NCBI GenBank assembly: GCA_003342815.1
Contig: PTEX01000094.1
Location: 1-64,000 of the forward strand
Origin: Eudromia elegans
Taxonomy: Eukaryota > Chordata > Aves > Tinamiformes > Tinamidae
DNA: 64,000 nt
Direction: 5' to 3'
Shown: piece by piece, positions 40,224-53,571 of the stretch
Layout of the letters: the number at the start of each line of letters is the position of its first letter
How positions within the stretch are numbered: the stretch's first letter is position 1
Position numbers and translations under genes: made by a program
Notes under the pieces: generated by a model
The model's database searches: none
What the model was told of the DNA's origin: nothing
What the model saw: only the letters and a program-made list of their open reading frames with translations

Positions 40224-40265
40224 ATGATAAAGCAGAGAGCCAAGCAAGACCTGCCGGGCCGACTG
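40224..40265 (+). other. Candidate short coding exon end with strong splice donor (unconfirmed)
   Basis: An ATG at 40224 is followed by 14 open codons (MIKQRAKQDLPGRL) that run into CTG/GTAAGTGG, a strong 5' splice site at 40266. The frame is open for a further 12 codons upstream of the ATG to a TGA. It could be the 3' part of a first coding exon on the strand of the 53.6 kb exon. Without an upstream promoter or a protein match this is only a candidate. Confidence 0.22.
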
Positions 40266-43200
40266 GTAAGTGGGAGCTACTGGCTTTTTATTAATGGCAC
40301 AGGAGTCTCCTTTTAGAGAGATGCCTGGAAATTTTTACCTTCAAAACTGTTACTCTACAATGACTGAGAAAAACAGGAGCAACGCAGATCAGACAGATGA
40401 GTGTAGAACATGGGTGGAATGAGACTATTTATAAGTAGCAAGACAGAACTTGGGAGCTAATCGAATAAAAATATATATTTTCTAGCTTGGGCATTGCTCA
40501 TATCACCATAGTAATGACAATGGAGAAATTGGAAACAATGAACTATGCAGTAAAAGATGACTGCAAAACCGTTTTCATGGAAGCCTGTATTTAAAAGAGT
40601 AGTTTAAAGAGTACAATTTCCTAGAAGAGATGTATTTCAAGATATTTAATAGGAGTTGTAAATAAGAACCAGTAATCTTCAGAGCATGAAAAAAAAATAA
40701 AAAATGAAGCTAATACTGGCAAAAGAGATGCCAGATATGCCTGCAACCTCTGTTTGTCTCATTACTGCTAGCTGGGTGACAATTTCTCACAGCTGGCAAC
40801 CTAATGTCTAGGCTCTACAAATGTCTTCACCCGTAGGGACCATCTCCCATTATGCAACACAGTCACTCAGTCTCTGACATCTTTCATGGATGTACCACCC
40901 GGTGTCAGCTTTTGAAGAAAAGGTCTGCAAATATGAACGAAAGGGAAATATTCCTGTAAAATTTTGTTCCATCCCCAACAATGTCTGCCTAGTTCTGCTA
41001 TTCAGTCTTAAAAGATGGGTTCAAAACTCAGGAGACCTCTACTAAACTCAATGGATTCCTTAAGTGATCGAAGTAGAACTTTTCTGTATTCATTCTTACT
41101 ACATTTCTTTGCATTTTCTTTTCTGTAAGCCAGAGTCTGTTTATAGATTTTCCTGATGCACTTGTTACTCATACTGAAATCCTCAGTTTCTTCTGACAGA
41201 TTAGAAAATTACTACTACTAAAATAGACTGGCTTATTTAGTCTTATAAGTAGCTCTAAAACCAAGCTACTAATAACTACCATCACCAGCTCTGCACTACT
41301 GGGGAAAGGCTTCAGGAGAATTCTAAGCCTGATTTGCCTAATTTCCTTAAGGAGATCTCCAGGATTCAGGGATTGAAAAAGACAATTAAGGGGAAGAAGA
41401 TGAGATTTTTTTGCTTCATGAAAAGGCAGCTAACAGAATAAACCCACAGGAGGGGTATTAGACACCAGGAATTTGTAAGCTTGGGGTCCTACTGCATAGT
41501 TTTTCAAGCCACAAACGCACTTCAGACGTCTGTTGGACAAATAGGGAAAGAGCTGTCGTGTCTTTGCTCCTTTTGTAGGCACTAGTCATACTGTTTTCTA
41601 AAATATTAATATGACGAGACAGCTGGAACACTTTAAAAAATTGGGAGAGGCACGAGCTGCAAAGATGTGAGTGAATCTGTGTGTTTCACTGAGTGTAGGG
41701 CACATTCTGCACCTGAACATTGCAAACATTTTGTACTACACGAGGATGAAGAAACTGTTAAGGAACATGCTGTGAAACACAACCTTCAATGCAGCCCGGA
41801 GCAGCAATGATTGTGTCTGTACCCTTTGCATTGCAGAAAGCTGCAGGTATCTCTGTGACCGTAGGAGCAGGGACGGCACAGGGCCATGAGGTGCAGTGTG
41901 GTGTGCTTGTGGCTTTGCAAGTGTCTGGTGTGGTTTTTTTAAATGTGTTTTTTCACAATATTCTGTATCAGAGTGGTCAAACTGTGCCAGAAATAGCGCA
42001 ACACAGCAATGATGACATAATATTTTGGGAAAGTTTCATCAGAAGTTTCTGAAAGAGGCCACACACCATTAGACTAGAACAACTAAATTGCACTTTCCAC
42101 TTTCCTTAGCTTCATGGGATGATGATTTGATGTTCACCTTAATCCAAAGGACATTCATATTTAATATCCTTTCAATACAGGAACCATAGCAGGACTGGTT
42201 AGCTTGTTTTTGTTCCTTAATATGCACATCCACAGGTTAAGAACTGAGATATTTGCTGATTCCCTCCATGTTTTTCAAAATTACATTAGAGAATGGTGAA
42301 GATGACTTGCAGGGCACCAAGAAGGCTTGATTTGTTAATCCTAGTAAGTATGTGTGGCTTAAGCTCAAGTTTGGTCCAATGTAGCAAGCAGAACTAAAAG
42401 CCCAGTGTATTCAATATACAGTATATATACATAACTGGTACACAAGATCATCTTGAAAGATGCTAGTGACCATCTCTGATCCCTGTATCACTTTTAGTAC
42501 CCCTCCTGGGAAGGATATGCTTAAAATCAGCCCCGAGCAGAGGCTTTTTTGAGGGCAGTGAGACACACACTGTATATATATCTGTCTCATACAAGCAACA
42601 CCGCACATACCATCCATCTGCCAAGGAATGTGTGTAGGCAATCTGCTTTGGGCAGGGTCGAAAATGAGTAATAGTTCAGATTGAACTAAGCCCAGCACTA
42701 TCATGGTAATTAATGAGAGCGGACATTGATAAACCTCTCCCCCTCTGGCTTCTCAGATCAGGAACTTATTTGGAAAATGGAGCAGGGTGATGCAGAAGGC
42801 AGAATACAGAACAGGGATTCTTCCATTTGCAACTCGATCATGCTTGATCACTTCAGCATGGAGCTCTTCTCTTCCTAGATGTTCCTAGAGATGGGCAACT
42901 GGCAGCCACTGCTTTTCTATAGACAAGGCCCTGTGGTGACTCCTCACACACACTTGTCCTTTTGGGCAAGTGTATGCTGACTTACTTATTAAACAGGTTC
43001 AGAGCTCCTAAAGCCATCTGGAGCATCTGATATTTAGTTATGGTTCAAGAGAAAAGAAAGGGAAATGAAAAAGGAAATGAGAAGGAAAAGGAAATGAATC
43101 AGAAGCTGCTTAGAGAACTCCCCTTCATTCCTGCAACCCGTTAAGAAAGTCTTATGTACTAATAGCTTTAACTTCCTTTCCTATTATTCTCTGATAGGAT

Positions 43201-44513
43201 TTACCTTAGGAAACCCTCAGGTTGCTGAATTAGAATAAGTAACGCTGGTACCCGAAGATGTGGGTGTCTCTGGATCTGTTGGCTAAGGTAGCCCAGTACA
43301 CTGCTCTCCAGAGAAAAAGACAAAATGAGGAATTCCTAATTTGCTGTTGAATTTTGAATTGCAAGAACCAGGAACAGAATCTTCAGTGAGACAGAGCAAG
43401 ATTTAGTAGCAGTTCTGAGATGGACAGAAGGTTACCATGCGCTAAAAGCAAATTTCTGCATGATTTGGGGTCTTTGGGAGATTGAGCTATTTTGTGTGAT
43501 CTGCTTATGCTAAACATAACATTTTTGGTGTAAACATAGGTGCCTTTGACAGACCCAAATCCTACTCACACTAATAAATGTACAAATGAACTCAATGAAG
43601 AAAATTCACTGCTCTTCCAGAAAGTCAGGAGGAGGTAAGACTCCACTAAAGACCGAGTCTGAGGCCCTGCATGGAAGTTCAGCAGGGATTAGGGCTTATT
43701 TTGCTTTTTTGTGCTGTAAGGAAGCTCAGTGGGTTTCATTTTCCTGTAAGACCTACGTGTTTATAGCACTAGATCCTCGGCTAAAGGGCATACATAGCAC
43801 CCATAAGGCACAGGAGTGGAAGGACTGAAAATATGTGAAAAGAACATACAGAGAGGGTGAAGGGAATTACAAAAAATGAAGATGGAGAGAACAGGTTATT
43901 GTGCCTGACTGAACTCAATCACTAGGTAAGCTGAAAATGAACAAAAATATACTTTGCAGCTTGGCCATAAAAAATGTTATGCAGCTCAGAACAAGGAACA
44001 TCTGGCACTGATAGTCAGCAATTTTGAGAAGGTCAGCCTGCACAGCTTTTCCTTTTTGGTGCAGAAATAGTGAATGCTTATGATTGCTAGAAGCTTTTGA
44101 AAAGTTTGATCTAGATTTCTTGCAGAAGATGAGCTTAAAGAGCTGAAGACTCTCATAGAGAAGAGCCTTGGAAGTGTTAAATGGCATTTAATGTGTTTTT
44201 GATCAGGAGATTCCCTTCACTATTCTTCAGTTGCATGGAAAATTAGGTGAATCTTATAAGAAATTTTTAAAACTGCTGGGGAATTTTGAGAAGACCCCTT
44301 TGATTCTGCTTTTGTGACGATCAAGGGGAGTTCAAAAGGAACAGGATCATTAGCCTGGGAATTGAGGGGCTGCACCATACGGTGTCCCTGTGTTGTGACA
44401 TACAAATTCAACTTGTGAAGATCTCCTTGCTGGACTAGGTCCAGCCCTGAACAGAAATGTTCTCACAGAGAGCTGAATGTCGAAATACAGTGGCATTGTC
44501 CTGAGGGCAGAAC
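40266..44513. other. No gene recognised
   Basis: Non-coding. A cluster of three GGAAATGA motifs lies at 43061-43097. The 87- and 97-codon frames at 41789-42052 (plus) and 42411-42704 (minus) are unrecognised. Confidence 0.5.
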
Positions 44514-44555
44514 AACAGCCAGTTATTAGAAGGGAACAGCCATTTATTAGAATGG
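44514..44555. repeat. 21-bp tandem duplication
   Basis: AACAGCCAGTTATTAGAAGGG at 44514-44534 is followed directly by the same unit with three differences at 44535-44555. Local duplication. Confidence 0.85.
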
Positions 44556-46867
44556 AATATACTGTATTATCTTATGATATCTTGCACTAGCTTTAGGCCG
44601 TGCTCTACAGAAGAGTTGGAGTCACCTCTATGTCCAACTGCTCACGTTACAGGAGAAGAGTTCCTCATGCATTCACGAGGGTGCAGATGACCTGGAGAAG
44701 CATCACACTGGTTTACTCCTGGCTTTGTGCTGGAAAACTGCTTTTCAGTTAGGCATTCTTTGCTCTTCATGGTGAAATGTATTTAGATCTCAAGAGAAAA
44801 AGTGTTTTCTATTCTGTCTTAACTTCAGAATTCAAAGCAACGGTAATAATTAAAAGAGAATAAAATAAAATGGAAGGAGCTGAACAAGGGCATCGAAATC
44901 CCTAAAGAGCTGTCAGAAGTAAATCAGGTAGTCTACAGTTAAATGAAAGAAGCCCACTGTCACATGGAAGCTTTTGTGGAATGTCTATGATCAAGTAAAT
45001 CTACACCAGTGAAAAAGAAAAGGCCATCTTCCATCTTCCTATGCAGGCAAATTCTCTCTGTCTCTATTTTCTTCAATGCTGTGATGTGCCAACCTGAGCA
45101 AGCATAAGAACTCAGGGAGACTTTTCACAGACATGTCTCATTTTCTGCTTTCTCCAGAAGAAGTGCAAGCTCCTGAGATCTCTGGCTGCCACATGGACAA
45201 CATTCTGACAGGGATTTTAACCACTCATAGCACACAGCTTGTGAGGGTCACTAGAGCATCTGTTGAGATGCCATGAGTGAAATGAGATAATACATCTGGA
45301 TTTCATTATTAGTCTTTTTTTTTATTCTTCCTCCTCCACTGCTAATGAACCTACCTAGTTATATTATGGACTCTAAGTTGATGGAAATACAGAAGTGGTC
45401 AGCTGGAAGGAGCTAGCCATAGGTGCAACAGAAAGGAAATAGGAAAAGAATTTAATTCTTGGTAGTTCGTGGTAAAATTATCAGAATCTTTGTTTGGCTG
45501 GGACAAATTGATTAGTGGAGATCTGCCAACCATAGCTCTCTCGATATGCTTTAATCATTCCAGGAAAACTCTATACAGACATACAAATGTACAGGTAGAT
45601 TAGCTTCTTCACAATGGAATTAGCCTGTAACAGATATTTGGGTAGATTCCACTCAAATAGATGGACCTTTAGAAAAGTGGAGCACTTTACTCACTTTATC
45701 TGAGGGGGAAGATGTCTCATAGCAAATGTAAGGTGTAATAAGCCCCAGGACTGAAATCCAGAGAAGTCATTAAATCATTTATATCCCAGCTGAGCCTGCT
45801 TTGGAGAGGTTTAAGTGATGACCAGCACGTAATGCCATTCTTTAAGTCAAGGCACATTCACTAACGGCAAGTCAGAGCACCTGGGAGAACCTGGGATCTA
45901 TTTTGTGTGCTCAATCTTCTTGTAGGGATATTCTTCTTATCCATTTGTGGAGAATTTTTCTTGGTTGTGGCATTTTTTTTTTTCCATTTTTGTTTTCCAT
46001 TTTCCAGGGAGTGTACAGATTTTGGCAAGGTCACCATGCCTCAACATACCCCCAACAACCCCCAACATAAAGCAGGCTTTATGTGAATGGTTACTATAGG
46101 CTTTGCTCCAATGGCAAGAGATTTTTAGCTACACAACATCCCCTTTTTCATTGTTGCCCAGGTCTTGTTTCCAAGCTTTCCACGACTATTTTCCAAGAGG
46201 GTCGGAGTAGCACTGGGCAAAGTTATGGACACTGAGTGATCAGGAACCGCACAGTCAAGCCTTCTTTCCTCTTCTCCCTATTGCAGAACTAGGCAAGGGC
46301 CAAACCAGTCTCAGCAGAACTTACAGCAGCTACTCTTGGCTCCTGAAAATTCTGCCAGCCTCAGCGATTCCTTGTGCATGATCCTGCCAGCAGGATTCTG
46401 ATCCTTTCTGCCCCATTCCAATTCCTCTCCAGGCCAATATGCCCTTTGCTCAAAAGCGGGAGAAGTTCCCACTGTGCCAGCTGTCAGCAGGATATTTATC
46501 TGTTTCTCGAGGACATTATCTCTAGGTCTATATCAGCAAACCAGGTGGAGTTAGAGCAGATTTTGGCAATATCTGCAGCTCTGTGGCTGTGTTTAAGGTC
46601 ACATTTCTGTAGCTGTGCTTGTCTTCATTTAATCTTGTTTGCTCTGACGTCAATGCAAATGCAGCAACAAGCCCATGCTGTTACATGCTCTCTATTTTTT
46701 TTTTCCTCTCTTAAATCACAGCTAGTTTCTTCTGATTGAGTTAGATTTACTGTTGAGAGGGGTAGGTTGTTTTAACAGTGCACTAGCAAGTGTGTTGGCT
46801 TATTCTATCCAAACACAGAGTATCTGCACTTGATAATTCTGTTCAATTGCTTCTTTTTTAATAACAG
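44556..46867. other. No gene recognised
   Basis: Non-coding. The 121-codon plus frame at 46374-46739 shows no domain and no splice support. Confidence 0.5.
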
Positions 46868-46912
46868 CCAAAAAAGCTGAGTTCACTGTGAGCTGGATGT
46901 GCCTGTATCCTG
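46868..46912 (+). other. Candidate 45-bp internal exon (unconfirmed, weak)
   Basis: A T-rich tract ending in AATAACAG is followed 45 bases later by CTG/GTGAGA. The length is a multiple of three. Only one of the three phases is open, reading KKAEFTVSWMCLYP with split codons at both ends. The frame needs phase 1 at both junctions, while the 53.6 kb exon starts in phase 0, so another exon would be required between them. Chance is a serious alternative. Confidence 0.18.
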
Positions 46913-49900
46913 GTGAGAATCAGCCATGAATGCTAATGTATTAGTCCTGCCTATTTTATACATAAACAATTTATTACCTTCATATGAATTAAATTTTCAT
47001 GACATAGATTAATGTATTCTGCCTACCATCTGGATGGTCCTACAGCAAACTCCAAATGGTGCAGGAATCCAAACGTCATTGAAATGCAGTCCTTTCCAGA
47101 GCAGAACAACACAATAGCGGAATAACATTGCACAAATTTAGGACTTTGGGGAAAAAAAATGGAATAAACCAGATTGCATCCTGCTGAAACTAGAGGTAAA
47201 TATGGGCTGCAAGAGGGTACAGTTGAGCAGCCCAGCAAGTTTAACAGACTCCCATTCCTTGCAGATCATGTGGAGAAGAGACATTAAAATCTTTCAACAT
47301 CCATGTCATTAGTTGATCAGAGAATAGGCTGTCATTGACTCTTCTGGCCTTAAATGCTAGTGAATTCAACAAGTGGTAATTTTCAGGGAATCGGAAAACT
47401 GTAGGCTTTTGGGTCATGTTTAATCATTTTGCACAAAGAAGCTCTATTTGTAATACCCCTGCTGTCAAAGCATCAGTGGATTAGCAGAACTAGCAGGTAA
47501 TTCCGCCTTAACATCAATACTGACATAACACTATATGCTGCCTACGGCTTAATAGGGACATGTGAAAAATGTATTCGTGGGGTGATGCTATTAAGTGAGT
47601 AATATCTGCAGAATGTGGGTGATAAAACTATCCCGAGGGGTAAAATAAATATTCAGGACTTGTCCCAGACATTGAAGGGATGGGGTCTGTTGATCAACCT
47701 CTACTCTACTGCTGGTTCCCTAGTGTAAGTTTCCCTTCCTTTACCTTCAACCATGGAACCACAAAGCCATACAAGTGGGACAGTTTGGACAAACCAAAGC
47801 ATGAGATCAGCCTGAGCTCGAGGTCCTCTCAGTCCCTGACGTTGAAGCTTTGGAGATAGAAACATGTTGTACTAATGTGCAAGAAAATGTGAGAGGAGCT
47901 TTCAACCCTGTGGCTGGACATTCAGTTTGTAAGAGAGAGATTTTGGTACTCAGCTGTCTGTATTGACCTTGTCAAAGTGAACCTCCAGGATAAAGACCCT
48001 GATTTCCAGCCTGTGTATCTATGCCAGTCTTTCACTCCTGGTCCAGTTGGTCCAAGCATAATGAAATAGTTTTGGCAGGAATAAGCACTCTCCTTCAATG
48101 CCATGGACAGAGAGGGGTTTAGAAGTCTCTCCTTTAAGAAGCAAATTACCTAACCTTTATGTTTTAAGAAGATAAAATGTCATTGCTGACGCCTTCTTTT
48201 CAGAAGACAGGGATGCTCTTTCTTCTCTTCTGAATGAAACATTGCAGGAGAGATCTGAGAAAAGTTGCCTGTCTCCCTGAGTATTTCTGAGTGCAACGGA
48301 TGGGTGGCACCCACAGAACAGGCAGATTGAATGATTGCTGAGCTGCTTTCACTGCCGTCTAGGTGGTGGCCTCTGTTATTAGTGAGATAATTCAGGATAC
48401 CAAATTAATTCGTAGACAGGAGTTTCCACTGTAGTGGATAGCTCCATCTCTCTGGTTATACTGTGCCAAGTCCTAAATTAAGAGAATCTGTCATGGAAAG
48501 AGCTCAATCTCATTGACCCTGCAAGTTGTGCTCATGCTGCTATCTTTGTGGACATATTAAGTAGGAGATGGTAGTTAGCATGGGATACTGAATTTTCCAT
48601 TTTTACTTCGCTGCACTCACAACACTGGGAAGATTTAGGCTAGTTCCATAAAAAGACCCCCAACACCCTAGGATGTGTGGGCCCTATAGCATGGATCCAA
48701 AAGCACATGTAGCCTTTTACATTGTCATGCAGTCTTGTTGACATATTTGGAATCTACTCAGGATTCTGGGAAAACAAGCTCCTTATTCTGATAGGAATGA
48801 CTAAGATTTTTGAATCTGAAGCCAGAATCTTATGCTTTAATTTAGAAATAATTTTCTTTAAGTTGCCCAAATTTATAAAGTGCAAAGTCAGTGCTGCTTT
48901 TGAAAAGCAGGTCATGTATTTAGATCTTAAATTTTGATTTAGAAGCCTAATATTAGTGTGGATTTTTTACAGATCTTTGTCTTAGTCTAAATAAGGAACC
49001 ATGTCCTTATTTAAATATGGAAGCTGGAAATATTAGTTTATGTGACTTATGTGTGATTGCAGACTGTCAACATTAAGTCCAGGACTGGAATTCTGCAGTA
49101 ACTGAACTCATCCTCTTCCTGCAGTGTTGCAAATCACTAAAACAAAATTACCAAGAACTAAATAACCAGAGTTACTTAGCTCTGTGAGATTAAGCAGTGG
49201 TATGAGAAATATTGGCCAAAAACTCAGCACCATCTGAAACAGGTTGCTATTCTCAGGTGCCTCATGGTTTGCAAATTGGGTGGATCCTCAAGGACAAGTC
49301 TACTGCAGGTTTTCTAAAACTCAAAACAGAAACTCTTTGTGTATTCAGTGAGGTGATATGAAAGTAATGATAACATTAGGGAATGGAGTTTCAATTCCAA
49401 ATGACACAAAATAATATAGTTACTCTCAACATCCCCAAAGCTTTATGAAAAATTATTAAATATGGCTTCATGAAACACCTCTGTACATTACTGAATGAAA
49501 ATATTGAATCATTTCCAAAACTCTTTCACTTATAAAATATAATCAGTAAGTGTAAAAATAAGTGCTCCGCAGAACGCAACTTATAATAATGATCTGTAAA
49601 ATGTATTCCCCAACACAAAGCATAAATAAGCTTTCAGAGCATCATGGTATAGGCTAATGTTAAGATCTCACTGCCCATCAAAAGATTCTTTTGTGTCAAT
49701 CAAGTGAAAAAAGAAACAAGAATATTTTAGCTTGTAAAATGCATGGAGCTTTAAAGAGAAAAAATGTTCCATACATACTCAGCATTGCAGGCTGTGATTT
49801 GCAAGAGGTTGTAGGGTTTTGCATGTTTCTGTTTTTGACTATTCAACAGATGCTACCTGATTCTGTAAAGCACTTGTTTTCTGAAAATTAAATTGTCTGA

Positions 49901-51256
49901 AACAGAATCTATTTTGGGAGCTAACATAACTTCATTTCCAGTGTTGTTGAGAAACTTGTATTCTATAATATGCTTATATTCATAATGCTTCTGTGAATTA
50001 AGAGAGGGAATCAGTCCAAGTTTATAAGTGGAGAACACAGTCAAAGAAGGTCAAAGCATCTTCCTGCACAGTTTGTGGTGAAAGTTTGTGGTATTTTAAG
50101 TGAGTTTCCTGATGCCAGGAATCACTTAGCTTTATTTTGTTTTAAAGTTCTTCTCGTTATTGTTTTAGGACAACTAGTGATGCAGCAGAAGGGGAGCTGT
50201 GGCAGAATGGCTCAACAAATCTCTGAATCCTCAATTGCAAAGACTCAGCATGGCTCTGTGTCAAGTCTTCCCTACTCACGCCACCTTCATGTGGTCACCT
50301 ACTTATTTGGGGGCTAGCTGGATGTGACATCACCACTATCTTCAGTGCTGTTGGTTATAGGCACTGTTATGTTTTGGCTTCACCCATCTGATGGACTATC
50401 TAACATCCTTCCAGCACTCAGTGTGCCAGACACTGTGGTCTGGTTAAAGTTTTCCAGTGGAGAAAGGATGAGCCCCTGGCTTTGCCAATGTGATCGTTAT
50501 GACAGTCAGTGAAAGCAGCCAGAGTTCTTAGAGGCTGGGAGCTTAGGGAGTTGCTTGAGGTGCCAGTTGTGTTTGTGGCATTGTCTGATGACGATGACTG
50601 AAGTCATTCACCCCCTCTGCAGAACTGGCAGTGGAAGCAAAGCCATTAATTCCTAGCCATTTAAACTGAATCATGTCTCTCCCCTGTTGAATGATGGCAT
50701 GTATAATGGATCTCCATGTGCCAGAGGGCTTTTTGCTACCAGTACTACAACTATTACATGGAGAATTAAGGCATGCTGAGGACTCTGTGTTCACTCAGAA
50801 ACCTCCAACCTAGGGATGAGCTTTCAACTGGATAAGCTGGGGGATTTGATTTGTGAACTTCCTTTCCTAGATATTTCTGTCTCTCCCTTTGAACCACATC
50901 AAACAGCTGATACACGTGATGGTGAGAAGGAAAAGCATTCAAGTTGTGTAACATCTGCTTATCGCTGCAGATTATCTGGTAGCAATGGGATTAAACCTTT
51001 TACTTATGTAGGAAGGGCTTCGGATTTAGGATTTTTTTTTAATGTATTATAAACCTGGTTTCATTGAGCAAGAAGAGGAAACTCTGCGTATTTGACATAG
51101 GAACATAAGAGTGCAAAAATTTTTAAAGGATCCCCTCCCTCCTTCAATTTCTACACACTTATAACCATATACACTAAAACTTCCTTGTATTTCTTCTCTG
51201 TTGTTATGCTCATAACAGGGCAGAAATAAAGGAATCACGGAATCATTCAGAGAAGT
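46913..51256. other. No gene recognised
   Basis: Non-coding AT-rich DNA with short chance frames only. Confidence 0.5.
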
Positions 51257-51315
51257 GATATATATATATACATATATATATACATATATATATACACACA
51301 TATATATATATATAA
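51257..51315. repeat. (TA)n/(CA)n compound microsatellite
   Basis: About 58 bases of TATATA interrupted by ACA at regular spacing. The tract is self-complementary and likely length-variable. The minus-strand frames that read through it (tyrosine/isoleucine runs) are artefacts of the repeat. Confidence 0.95.
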
Positions 51316-52887
51316 GATAGTGGATTGGATCTCAAGGCCTGCAGAGTTGTATGATACCACCACAGACTTGCAGCTTTTTTTTTCTGCTGAGGAATTGACT
51401 TTGTGGCTAAAGTCCAGTTGATTGCCAGGGATATCTGTGCATCCCATTTAAAATGTGCTTGGTCCATTCTTTCTGGCCCAGTTCTACCATGTACCTATCA
51501 ACAGAAACCTCAGGATACGTGAGGCTGCCTGAGATATGTCTGGTTTGATCACCTATTGAATGGGAGAGATTGGAGGCCAAGACTGGATAGTTTTACTCAA
51601 CTCAATCCCTTCCTCAACGAGCCCTGTCTTCTAGTTGGTGAGCAAGGTTTCAAAATAGTGTGAGACTACCCTGAGGTGCTATTGCACCTCTCCTTTTCTA
51701 CCTATATATACTCCCATTTTCTGCCTATAAATCAAGTGTTTATTGCCTGTAAGAAGCAGACTCCTGAAACCAAAGTAAATATAGCAGAAGAACCTCTCTC
51801 TGAGGTCTAATTGGTGTGCTCGTATAGCTTAAGCAGAGGGTCATCAGATTTCTTTGTGGGGAACACCAAGTTTCCTTGACTAGATTTGTGGTGAGTCCAT
51901 GCTAATTGGCCACTTTGCTGTATTGCAGGCATTAAATTTAGTAAACCAGTAATAACATATACTGAATCTTTTGTGGCTGCCTTTCCACTACTATGCTGTT
52001 TATAACAGAAGGATAAGGAAACTGAAACAGGGTAGGAAAGCATTTAAATTACATGAAGGTTGTGGTTTCTAAATAAAGACCAGTGGCCCCTTTGATAATA
52101 CCACTATAATAATACTTTGATCCTGAGAGCTCAAAGTAGTAATTTTTTGCATGGGTCTCTCATTGACTGCAAAGGGAATTTTGGGCACAGAGCAATTACC
52201 AATACAAGATTGGGCCAATTACTTAATTAAATTTTAAGTAGGACTATATGCACAGCAGATGGACATTTTAAGAAGGTATTGAGTAATGTGTACAGGGCAA
52301 CAGAGGATCATGCAGCAAAGAGTTATCTGGTCATGTAATCGCTCTTGCTTCAAACCAGCAGGAAGGCAAAGAATGGCCATAGCAAAGAAGAGGCTGATAT
52401 AAACACCTTTGATGTTCAGTTAACACTGCAAGGACAGGATGTCCTATACACCAAGCACCATGGCATCCATTTATTTATACTTGGATAGACCACTGGGTTT
52501 TAGCTGGCTCCCCATTTTATAAAGGCAGGTAAAACATTCTTCAACAAAGATCTTTTTTAGAATTATCATTTGTAGGAACTACATAATTTACCTTTCCTTC
52601 CTTTCCACTCCTATATCTCACTGTAAATTGGAGCTTTCATTCTGTCCCATTGCTTTATGTCCTTGAATTTTAGGACAAGCATTTATTTATGTTTATTGTA
52701 TTTCACTTTGCTTTTACAGAGCTGTAGCCAGACTTAACTGTTTCACTGGAATACAACAAGGCATTTAAACTATTGACTTTAGCACTTCAGTGCTTCCCAT
52801 TAGTTAACATTTTATAATCCAGTGGATATGAAACTGAATTACAACTGGAGGATGCTAAATACAATCTAGATTCATTCAAGAGTATAC
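51316..52887. other. No gene recognised
   Basis: Non-coding; no recognisable repeat family. Confidence 0.5.
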
Positions 52888-52893
52888 TTTATT
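52888..52893 (-). terminator. Possible poly(A) signal AATAAA on the minus strand
   Basis: TTTATT on the plus strand is AATAAA on the minus strand, about 160 bases past the stop codon of the minus-strand exon candidate at 53052-53243. A T-rich segment follows in transcript direction. It counts only if that exon is real. Confidence 0.25.
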
Positions 52894-53051
52894 GACACTA
52901 GAAAAATCACCATCGGTGTAAATGTTTGCCCTTTGGAAAAGCATGTAGCGTAATTAGACAGAATTTGGACAGAAATTAAGGCACACGTACAAAACAACAT
53001 CAGTACAGTCACTGGAATGAGCTGGATGATTACCTGCAGCAGAAATGCACA

Positions 53052-53243
53052 TCACTGGCCACGTTGTAGGAAGAAGGGGAGGGCCCACACCTGTACCTCA
53101 TCTAGGAACTCCCTCGAATTAACACCAATTCTGTAGCGATAGCAACGGTTTAGATGTGTTGTGGAAGTCTCCATCTTCCTGTAGATTAGTGACTGCAATG
53201 TACAGAATAGTGCAGCTTGCTGCTTAGAAGGGACACTCAATAC
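53052..53243 (-). other. Candidate minus-strand terminal exon (unconfirmed)
   Basis: In transcript direction, a long pyrimidine tract (TTTTTTTCTCCCACTTTG) ends in TCCCAG, a very good splice acceptor at 53244-53245. A phase-0 frame of 63 codons then runs to TGA at 53052. It contains the arginine/tyrosine-rich block NRCYRYRIGVNSREFLDEV and ends in FFLQRGQ. An AATAAA follows about 160 bases later. This is the layout of a last exon, coding or long non-coding. It lies antisense and just upstream of the plus-strand coding exon at 53572, so any earlier exons would overlap that gene on the opposite strand. I do not recognise the peptide; a decayed retrocopy or chance are the alternatives. Confidence 0.28.
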
Positions 53244-53571
53244 CTGGGACAAAGTGGGAGAAAAAAATACAGATGCTGAAGTGAGAAAAGGAGTAATGAC
53301 AGAGCTGGTGGCACAGTAAGAGGGAGACAATCCTTGAAGGCTATCAGGCTTATTGTAAACATGGAGAAGGTATGGAAAATGAGCTACCTCCTTGTGTCAG
53401 ATCAACTAGAGGTGAACCAAGTGATGGAGCAGAGTTCTTGGGCTTTATGGCTATGTGAAGCAAGCTGCATTAAGGTGCAATCTTGCCAAACTTAAAACAT
53501 GTAACACCTTAATGGTTGACCATTAGTAGGAGGTGTGGTAGTGATCTCCATGCGTGTTTGTTTTCTTTAAG

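Noticed and set aside
51047-51467. Tyrosine/isoleucine-rich minus-strand proteins
   Set aside because: They are translations of the TA/CA microsatellite at 51257-51315.
53554-53571. Start of the coding frame at 53554
   Set aside because: The codon there is GTG, and it lies inside the polypyrimidine tract of the splice acceptor; the exon more likely starts at 53572.
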